This document shows positions 7,814 through 13,191 of a DNA stretch of 13,191 nucleotides, piece by piece. This DNA comes from Terfezia claveryi (lineage: Eukaryota; Ascomycota; Pezizomycetes; Pezizales; Pezizaceae), in assembly GCA_015179025.1 (NCBI GenBank), contig WHUX01000708.1:1-13191 (forward strand), read 5' to 3'. Made by a program: the position numbers and the translations under genes. How positions within the stretch are numbered: position 1 is the first letter of the stretch; each line of letters begins with the position of its first letter. Below the pieces are notes generated by a model that was given only the letters and a program-made list of their open reading frames with translations, was not told the origin of the DNA and searched no databases.

Positions 7814-7926
7814 TCAACATCATTATAGATAACTTCAATACTCCAATAACTCTCATCTAATCTACTCGCACACCTAGGAACCCGGTATACTTTATTCTTA
7901 CCCGCAACGGAAAATTTATTAACCAT
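7729..7926 (-). pseudogene. Coding-like fragment A, unrecognised
   Basis: A 65-codon frame from an ATG at 7926 contains NKFSVAGKNKVYRVPRC and then DESYWSIEVIYNDVEFKK. It shares the VAGKN motif with the other minus-strand fragments nearby. The good-looking part ends near 7805, and after that the frame at 7813-7613 looks more protein-like, so a frameshift is likely. Upstream, a 53-codon ATG frame (from 8080) runs towards it but in another frame and has no clear signal peptide. Function unknown. Confidence 0.3.
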
Positions 7927-8342
7927 AAGGTGTAACTCTTGTATCAACCAAGTGGTGATAAAAGATAATAATAAGGGTACGTACCCTGTTCTTTATACAA
8001 TATTTAGCTGGAGGAAGCTTCAAAAAAGGGAGGTAAGTTTGCCTATAAGGAAAGGTTAAATACTTGATAGTAAATATCATCGAGGGCTGTTGTGTAACTA
8101 CACTATTCTGCTAGTAGCGTACATGCATGTATCTAGCGTACCGTGTTACTTAAAGGCCGTTGCGCACGTGTGGGAAGGCTAAGTACTCCGCTATGGTATC
8201 TGGATGCGAATATCAATCTAAAACCTCAGATCTACTGTTCCATTGACTCCATTCCAGAATGGCATATATCTGCACTCTGTGCCATGTATGAAGGCAAATT
8301 GAGTTGAAACTGAGCCTATTATATTTTATACATAACAAAAGC

Positions 8343-8537
8343 TCAAACCCCACTGCGCGTAATTTCATGATACCTCTCATTAACAGTTCCTATAGGTTTG
8401 TTCTTTCCTGCATGCAGCAAAGTATCATAAACATGTGCGATAACATCAAATACATCATGCTCCAAAACGACTACCGCATCCACTGGTGTATAACGATCCT
8501 TGTCAGTAGTCTGGTTGTTTAAAGACATAGGTAGCAT
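8343..8537 (-). pseudogene. Coding-like fragment C, unrecognised
   Basis: This is a 64-codon ATG frame. Its central part, DRYTPVDAVVVLEHDVFDV, is followed by a His/Val-rich helix and HAGKNKPIGTVNERYHEI, again with AGKN. The frame closes after a GGGG run at about 8350. The next frame stays open to about 8220 (LLLCIKYNRLSFNSICLH), which suggests a one-base frameshift in that homopolymer. The segment encoding TDKDRYTPVDAV is one arm of a 36-bp inverted repeat whose other arm is at 8615-8650. No known domain is recognised. Confidence 0.3.
8472..8507. repeat. Inverted repeat, left arm (36 bp)
   Basis: These bases pair with 8615-8650 at 35 of 36 positions. The mismatch is GATCC here against GGACC there. 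The arms are separated by 107 bp. Both arms, read away from the centre, encode TDKDRYTPVDAV, the left arm on the minus strand and the right arm on the plus strand. This is consistent with a head-to-head partial duplication. Confidence 0.95.
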
Positions 8538-8567
8538 TAGTGCACTTTCTCAATAAACTGGGGACCG

Positions 8568-8912
8568 TTATACCTCAGTCACCTTTACTGTATAAGCTCG
8601 ACCCTTGTCTTTAAACTGACAAGGACCGTTATACACCAGTGGATGCGGTACCATTATTATTTTTGCCAGCAACAAAATATAGTGTAGCTCATATTCATGC
8701 TTTCCATCGCAACTTATTGGCTTGCAAGTCACCTGTTGGAGCTTTACTTGCAGTTCGAGATGGAACGGAACCTAGGGCGTGATCCAATCAGTACCGCCAT
8801 TATCTTTCGCAACTGACATTATGGTGGGAGCGGTAACGCCGCAGTGTGCTAGTGGGGGTTGAAGAGTGTGTTGAGTTGAACAGAGAGTTGTGCAGAAGAA
8901 AACCTTTACGGA
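8568..8912 (-). pseudogene. Coding-like fragment D with one in-frame TAG
   Basis: The minus strand stays in one frame for 115 codons from 8912 to a TAA at 8570-8568, broken only by a TAG at 8774-8772. The first ATG is at 8819 (MSVAKDNGGTDWITP). After the TAG come VTCKPISCDGKHEYELHY and finally VYNGPCQFKDKGRAYTVKV. A second minus frame across 8676-8647 reads YFVAGKNNNGT, which resembles the motif in fragment B and suggests another slip. It has three to five cysteines and no domain that I recognise. It may be a further decayed copy of the same small-protein family, or chance. Confidence 0.25.
8615..8650. repeat. Inverted repeat, right arm (36 bp)
   Basis: Partner of 8472-8507. Twelve of its bases (GGACCGTTATAC, 8623-8634) also occur as a direct repeat at 8562-8573, so this short stretch has been copied at least twice. 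Confidence 0.95.
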
Positions 8913-9070
8913 CTAAAATTTTCAATTCTGGTCCGCTACGGGACCAGAACACGCATGTGGTTTACTACATTTTATGCCTTCGAGTTATAATGAGAAAATA
9001 ATCTCCCGCAGCTGCAAACAGAATTTACTAGCGCTCAATATGGACGCCGACTAGACACCAGACAGACTGA

Positions 9071-9440
9071 AAGGTACGGGCAGCGCGGGATATCTGTGCA
9101 TATTCAGCTGGATTTCTCAAGCCAGCAAAACGAGTTGATTTCGAGGGATACGTCGACACGAAGGCATTTGTTGTGCATGAGATACCCTGCCACCAACCCA
9201 TGGCGGATATAATACAGGTTGTGAAGAAAACAGGAATGTGGGGAACGTTGGTTCCTGGGAATAGGCAAGACTACCGGCTCGGTAGTATTTTTCCTTACTA
9301 GATCCGGTCTCGGTACAGTTGTCAGTTGGAAATTTCGAGGACGCTGGCTGCCTACGCAAGTATATGATTCTGACAGAGGAAGGAGGAGGCCGGAGGTTAG
9401 GGTTGTAGATTCAGACCCGGGTTCGGACTGTGGTTGGTGA
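9071..9440 (+). pseudogene. Frameshifted plus-strand coding-like region, unrecognised
   Basis: A 76-codon frame (9071-9298, then TAG) reads KRVDFEGYVDTKAFVVHEIP, then CHQPMADIIQVVKKTG and NRQDYRLGSIFP. From 9297 the next frame continues with VVSWKFRGRWLPTQVYDSD and VRVVDSDPGSDCGW, stopping at 9438-9440. The switch lies beside a T5 run, so a one-base indel is plausible. There is no ATG at the start and no visible signal peptide; TATTCAG at about 9104 could be a splice acceptor. One early and one late Cys in about 110 residues is reminiscent of small secreted fungal proteins, but this is a loose resemblance. A 116-codon frame lies on the other strand (9454-9104). Confidence 0.25.
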
Positions 9441-10091
9441 TTTGGGTCTTTCACAGTTCTTTAACGTTGGCGGGATACAGTACGTAGCCTTGCTTTCAAC
9501 TAGTGTCCCTTATACACTATTACACAATTGTCTGCACTAAAATCTGGTACTGTTTGGACGTACCGCACGGGAATCCAAGGTTCGGATCTAGTAAGCTGGG
9601 ACCGAAAAAAAGCCACATTAAAGACAGTGATTGAGACGCAGAAAATGCAGCGCAAAGCTATGGCATTGAGCCCGGTAGTAATTACATTAAAGTTACAGAA
9701 CATATGGTGAAGTCGGAAAGAACAGGCTATACATATGCTTGTTTATACACCTTCTCCAACTAAATTATCATAGGATAACGATATCAATATTGGAAGAGGT
9801 TATAAGACAAAAGGGACTAAGAACGAAAACACCTATGCGGGAAGAAGCCTGCAATCGCACCAATGAAATAATAAAATAAAGAATTGAAATTGTGTTAAAA
9901 AGTATTCAGAGTTCCACAACACCGTTCTCCGTACCTCGTTTGTTATACACTTGCTTATCAGGGTAATGACAGAGAAAGAAAGTTGGAATAGCATCCGATG
10001 TGCACGCCCTAAATTCAAATCAGTACTATGTTTGATAGATTTGCTCAAAGCACTGGGCTTGTCAAGAATGGAAATTTTGAAGATTTGCTCG
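9441..10091. other. Intergenic, likely contains the 3' UTR of the minus-strand membrane protein gene
   Basis: Apart from a 60-codon plus-strand frame without a true ATG at its start (9528-9710), I see no gene. The stretch just left of 10092 is A/T-rich and should hold the 3' UTR and poly(A) site of the gene that ends at 10092. I could not point to a single convincing AATAAA on the minus strand. Confidence 0.5.
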
Positions 10092-11738
10092 TCAATGGCC
10101 ATTCCTCATCCTTTCCCGGATTTTCTCCCTGATCCTGTCCTCTTCTGCACGCAGCTTACTTAGTTCCTCCACAGCCTCCTTCTTCTCCCGAATTCTTTTC
10201 TGTTCTACGTCCAGCCATCTCTTCTCTTCCTCTTCCAGCTCTGTATCATTTTTGAGAGGGTGAAGGAAAAAGGTGATACTAGGCGGTACAACTGCTGATG
10301 ACGGTCCAGCTGCTTCCGGAGGTGGTGATACGATCCTATTGGTGAGCGGAACGAATGGGCGGGTTCCCCCATTCAGATCAAGCACACGGGACGGAGCACC
10401 AAGAGGAAGGATTGGAGGGGTAGTGTCAAGACTTGTCGACGACGTGTTTGTGCTGCTTGGAATAACTCCTCCCGCTGGAGCGGAATAGGCAGGTGGAATG
10501 GAGTGTGGGGACGGCGGTGTGGTCCGGTTATGCATGTGGCTATGTTTTGAACCAATACTGTGCTTGGAGCCGTGGTGTGGTGCAGAGTAGATGTATTTTT
10601 CCGACCTCAGGGCTGGATGCACATCTGCCTGATCCCCGACGCAGCCAAAAGCGATCCCGTCTTCCTCTAGGCGCCTCTTATTCCGTTTGCAAAGGAAAAA
10701 CCAGAAGCAAAATCCAGCTACAGCCGACATGATTACACCTACAGCAGCGCCAACTCCAATTTTAAGTGCGGTATTATGGTCGCCCCCTGAATTTGCATTT
10801 CCATCCCCATTTCCATTCCCATTTCCATTCCCATTTGCTATGTTTCGATTGACGTCGTCCGTGCTGCTAGAAGCCGCATTACCTGAGCTAGGACCTGTTG
10901 GTGCCGAAGGAGGTGCTGGAGCAGTTGGAGCTGTAGGTGCTGCTGGTGGTATGGGAGCTGTTGGTGCGGTGGGAGCCACTGGTGCAATAGGCGCAACTGG
11001 TGTTTGGGGATTTTCTGTTGATTTACTGGAAATTGAGCTCGAGGTCTGAGGCGGCAGAGAGGTGATAACCACCAACGAAGAATCTATTGTCGTAGTAGCA
11101 GCATTGGATTCTATGAAAGATTTAAAAATGACCAAGGTTAGAAATCATATGAAATACATAACATGGCAGCCTGCAAAACATGGTATGGGGAAATAAGAAA
11201 TCGCACGTACGAACTCCCTCGAGAGGTGCACCACATATCTGCACACAATATCCTGCCCTTTGGTCATCAGGCATGGAGGGTATCACTGGATATGACCTTA
11301 ATTGATCACACATACAAAGCTGGTTCTCTTTGTTATAATATGCACCACGCTTTAAAATTAATTTCACATTCACATCTGGTCCACACGCCCTTCATGTTAG
11401 CTTGTGTCCTCCGAACAACCTAACGGATGGAAGGAAGGTTGATAGTATTAGATTATGCTGCCTGGTGAGAAGGACTCATTCCAATAGCAAAACATACCAT
11501 CCACGGGCATTGCTCTCCTAGTATGTTCCCCCTTTAGAGGCTTCAACTTGTCTATATCCACGAACTTCCCATGTCGTCCACCATGATTAACATCATTGGT
11601 GCCAATCACGAATCCAGTTGCCTGTCGACTTCCCAATCCAATTACCAGCAGTAAAGTTGCGATTCCAGCAGTGGTTACACCGAGATTCGGATTTCTGTCG
11701 TTCGTTCGTCGAATAGCTGAAATGCCAGGAAATATCAT
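10092..11738 (-). CDS. Single-pass membrane glycoprotein-like protein, three exons, 474 aa predicted
   Basis: Exons 11738-11498, 11375-11211 and 11110-10092 join in frame to 474 residues. Start: first ATG of the open frame, with an N-terminal hydrophobic stretch (residues 20-36, GVTTAGIATLLLVIGLG) acting as signal peptide or anchor. RR at 74-75 could be a processing site. Exon 2 gives four cysteines (101, 103, 124, 128). Residues 137-250 form a Ser/Thr/Pro stalk with Pro-Ala-Thr triplets (175-207) and an Asn-Gly run (228-244). Residues 253-276 are one membrane segment followed by KRNKRR, so the tail is probably cytoplasmic. The tail is Ser/Pro/His-rich and ends in a charged coiled coil (about 423-470). 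This layout is common among fungal plasma-membrane proteins of sensor or wall-linked type, but I recognise no named family and infer no specific role. The spliced model is deduced by eye. Confidence 0.75.
10796..10839 (-). repeat. Short tandem repeat encoding Asn-Gly dipeptides
   Basis: On the minus strand GGAAAT and GGGAAT units alternate, a 12-bp period, giving NGNGNGNGNGDGN just outside the membrane segment of the 10092-11738 protein. Repeat length is likely to vary between strains. Confidence 0.9.
10896..10994 (-). repeat. Degenerate 9-bp repeats encoding Pro-Ala-Thr stalk
   Basis: The coding strand repeats units of the type GCACCAACA/GCTCCCACC, giving about eleven Ala-Pro-(Thr/Val/Ile) triplets. 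In the protein this is an extended, probably O-glycosylated stalk. The opposite strand reads as a false collagen-like Gly-Ala-Val repeat. Confidence 0.85.
11111..11210 (-). other. Intron 2 of the membrane protein gene (100 nt)
   Basis: It begins GTACGT, carries TCTAACC about 31 nt before the acceptor and ends TTTCATAG. Splicing joins phase 1 exon ends (C + AA gives Gln136). Other donors nearby either lose the frame or create TAA at the junction. Confidence 0.75.
11376..11497 (-). other. Intron 1 of the membrane protein gene (122 nt)
   Basis: It begins GTATGT, has a GCTAAC branch sequence about 20 nt from the acceptor and ends GGACCAG. The join restores codon 81 (G + AT, Asp). Other AG acceptors nearby leave an in-frame TGA or the wrong phase. 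Confidence 0.8.
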
Positions 11739-12522
11739 AGCTGGTATTGCTACAATATAGAGCTTTTCGGAACGAATCAAAGCCCCAGAATATTGTAAAA
11801 GAGCAACTTGTTTATTAAAAGGAGAAGATGTGAACAATGACCCCAATCTATGAAGGAAAAGAAAACAATGGGATCTGAGAGCCAGTGTCTCAGTCTAGCA
11901 ATATCCCAAAATGGGGGCTAAAATCCGTCAGAACACGAGCTCGGGTATTTCGGCTCTCACAGAGGGCTGAAGAATCGAATGTGTAAACGATATTAGTATT
12001 CTTCTTAGAGTCTTGAAATTAAAAACGATTAGGGTTCGACGAGGTGTTCGCTGTCTATAGTAGAGGATAGAATGAGTGACTGGGCTGACTAAGTATGGAG
12101 CCTTTGAAGGTTCAAAAGAGCGGCTGGCCTAGTCTGGGTGTGTCCGATATATCGAAATAAAAAGAGCGGTGGGGGAATTGTTCCTGATCAGCAATTACCA
12201 TACCCTAAGCGACAACTGCATTTGCAGATCAGAAACCGTGAAGTCGAAAAGGTAAAAAACTGGGTGGTGAACTCCTTTTCAGCTATTTGACCCCAAAAGC
12301 TGAAGTTCACTTAGTACTCTCTTCTGGTTCAGTACACCATTCCCTATTTGGGACCACTCTTGAGCTAAAAGAGAAAAGCACGCGCAGTTGCGGGACCTGC
12401 AAGATAAATACGGATCCCGGTTCAGAAACGCTAGAAGCCGCCCTAACATTTCCCCTCATGCAGCGCGCGTCCGTCCGGTATGTAGTGTAGGTAGATGGCA
12501 AGAGTACCGTAGTTGAGTTGCC
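11739..12522. promoter_or_regulatory. Upstream region of the membrane protein gene; no specific sites identified
   Basis: The first 100 bp upstream of the ATG are also open in the same frame but contain no earlier ATG, so 5' leader is the likeliest reading. A CATTTCAG just inside the gene (about 11725) could be an acceptor for an upstream exon, which would change the N terminus. Further out I see no TATA box, CCAAT box or repeat that I can defend, and only short overlapping frames around 12300-12530. Confidence 0.4.
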
Positions 12523-12523
12523 T

Positions 12524-12547
12524 ACACTCAAACCTTGCTATACCGGA
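12524..12547 (+). repeat. Left terminal inverted repeat of pogo/Fot1-like element
   Basis: The sequence ACACTCAAACCTT starts a 24-bp stretch that matches the reverse complement of 13162-13185 except at three positions. A TA dinucleotide overlaps the left edge (12523-12524). Compared with the right end, four bases (CAGA) seem to be missing between TA and the repeat. Confidence 0.85.
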
Positions 12548-12798
12548 GCTCGCTATAGCGGATCCCTTGGTATACCGGACGGCTCAAGCCAAAATTTGCC
12601 AGTTCTAGCGATGTAGGTGAGGCATCTACTTGCTATACCGGATACCGTACCGGATGGGCTGGGAAGGGGTTACAGGGATTGTTAACAGGGGTTATCACAG
12701 GTAAATGTAATTGCTATACGGAATGGTAGCTAACGGTCGTAAGGCTACAAAATAGCGTAATAGTAATAGAAAAGAGTACAAAATCGTTTCCAAATCGT

Positions 12799-12999
12799 CC
12801 CACTACTAGTATTTACAGCTAGCCATCGGTCCTTATCCTTCAATATGTCGCTTATAGTAGACCGGGCCATAGATCTACTATCTGGTCGCGGAAACAGAGC
12901 CCAAAACTCTTCATATGTCTGTATACCGCGGATCTTGTCTTTTTACACAAATCTATGCCGCTCTAGATCACTCAACCCTTTCCTCTTGTTTGGTAGCAT
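12799..12999 (-). pseudogene. Pogo/Fot1-type transposase N-terminal stub with in-frame stop
   Basis: Sixty-seven codons start at ATG 12999 (MLPNKRKGLSDLERHRF). An in-frame TAA (12945-12943) falls at codon 19. The frame then continues through YEEFWALFPRPDSRSMARST and ISDILKDKDRWLAVN. The block S-T-I-S-x-I-L-K near the end is the recognition-helix region of the CENP-B-N/psq-type helix-turn-helix used by pogo transposases to bind their ends. After Gly67 the frame enters unrelated sequence and ends at a TAG near 12745. The second CENP-B-type domain and the DDE catalytic domain are absent. No functional protein is expected. Confidence 0.8.
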
Positions 13000-13161
13000 T
13001 GAACAATCCGATATATATTGATAGAAATCTGTATAAGCGGTCAACGTATGAGTAGGTAGGTAAACAGAATTTCTGGAAGCACTCAAATACCGCCTAGAAC
13101 GGCCCCACGCTATTTGCTGGACGGTAGCTATACCGGGGCAGATTATAGCAGATTTATGCAA

Positions 13162-13185
13162 TCCAGCATAGAAAGGTTTGAGTGT
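13162..13185 (-). repeat. Right terminal inverted repeat of pogo/Fot1-like element
   Basis: This is the reverse-complement partner of 12524-12547, followed by CTG and TA at 13189-13190, one base from the window end. Read inward from this side the end is TA-CAG-ACACTCAAACC. A CAG-type start next to TA is usual for pogo-group elements. Confidence 0.85.
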
Positions 13186-13191
13186 CTGTAG

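Larger units (their letters stand above)
12525..13188 (-). mobile_element. Internally deleted pogo/Fot1-like DNA transposon
   Basis: This is an element of about 660 bp bounded by TA dinucleotides and imperfect terminal inverted repeats. Near both ends the motif CTATACCGG recurs (12538-12547, 12570-12579, 12633-12642, 13127-13136), as expected for subterminal transposase-binding sites. Inside, the minus strand begins a transposase gene (ATG at 12999-12997), but only the N-terminal DNA-binding part remains before the sequence turns into non-coding end DNA. Full pogo/Fot1 elements are usually about 2 kb with a transposase of roughly 500 residues, so most of the gene, including the DDE catalytic domain, is gone. 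It could move only with help from an intact relative. Confidence 0.8.

Noticed and set aside
9833..10102. 89-codon minus-strand frame overlapping the end of the membrane protein gene
   Set aside because: It starts inside the last codons of that gene in another frame and covers its A/T-rich 3' region; there are no domains and no reason to expect a second gene.
10687..11049. Plus-strand frame with a collagen-like Gly-Ala-Val-Gly-Ala-Thr repeat
   Set aside because: It is the antisense reading of the Pro-Ala-Thr repeat in the minus-strand membrane protein exon, where membrane segment, introns and coiled coil all support the minus strand.
11448..11846. Treating the 132-codon minus frame as a complete gene
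   Set aside because: It runs past a GTATGT donor at 11497 into intron sequence, and its apparent start is a TTG. The ATG at 11738 with splicing to the Cys exon gives a coherent protein.
12021..12035. Possible tRNA T-loop (GGTTCGAC)
   Set aside because: No matching acceptor, anticodon or D-arm sequences are found at the right distances on either strand.
1..13191. CRISPR array, bacterial operon or riboswitch
   Set aside because: There are no regular direct repeats with spacers, and the introns and transposon types show a eukaryotic (fungal) source.

Overview
The window looks like an accessory, transposon-rich stretch of a filamentous ascomycete (Pezizomycotina) genome. Three things point there: a Ty1/copia retrotransposon of the kind common in these fungi, a relic of a pogo/Fot1-type DNA transposon, and one intact-looking gene whose inferred introns have fungal signals (GTATGT and GTACGT donors, CTAAC branch points, CAG and TAG acceptors). 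Nothing in the sequence fixes the species.

Layout. Positions 1-539 are left flank with only weak open frames. Positions 545-5722 are a complete copia element in reverse orientation: two near-identical LTRs (266 and 268 bp), a perfect 5-bp target duplication (TTTGA), a polypurine tract, and a primer-binding site that matches the anticodon arm of a tRNA-Ile(UAU) instead of a tRNA 3' end. Gag, the integrase core, reverse transcriptase and RNase H are all recognisable in the order gag-IN-RT-RH. Each is broken by stops and frame changes, and the RT YVDD box reads YVDN. This copy should be inert as an autonomous element.

Positions 5728-9500 hold no convincing intact gene. They contain a 108-codon frame without an early ATG (6391-6717) and a run of short minus-strand coding-like fragments (7613-8912). 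Those fragments share an AGKN/AGRNNG-type motif and a 36-bp inverted repeat, and may be remains of a duplicated small-protein family. A frameshifted plus-strand fragment follows at 9071-9440.

The only gene I regard as probably functional is on the minus strand at 10092-11738. It has three exons and encodes a predicted 474-residue single-pass membrane protein: an N-terminal hydrophobic signal, a four-cysteine patch, a Pro/Ala/Thr-rich stalk, an Asn-Gly repeat, one membrane segment, and a Ser/Pro-rich cytoplasmic tail ending in a coiled coil. Its upstream region runs to about 12500.

Positions 12525-13188 are a short deletion derivative of a pogo/Fot1-like transposon. It has imperfect terminal inverted repeats, repeated CTATACCGG subterminal motifs, and a 67-codon stub of the transposase DNA-binding domain with an in-frame stop. 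Apart from the gag and pol fragments of the copia element, no genes here appear to work together. All frames, splice sites and repeats were read by eye, and no database search was possible.
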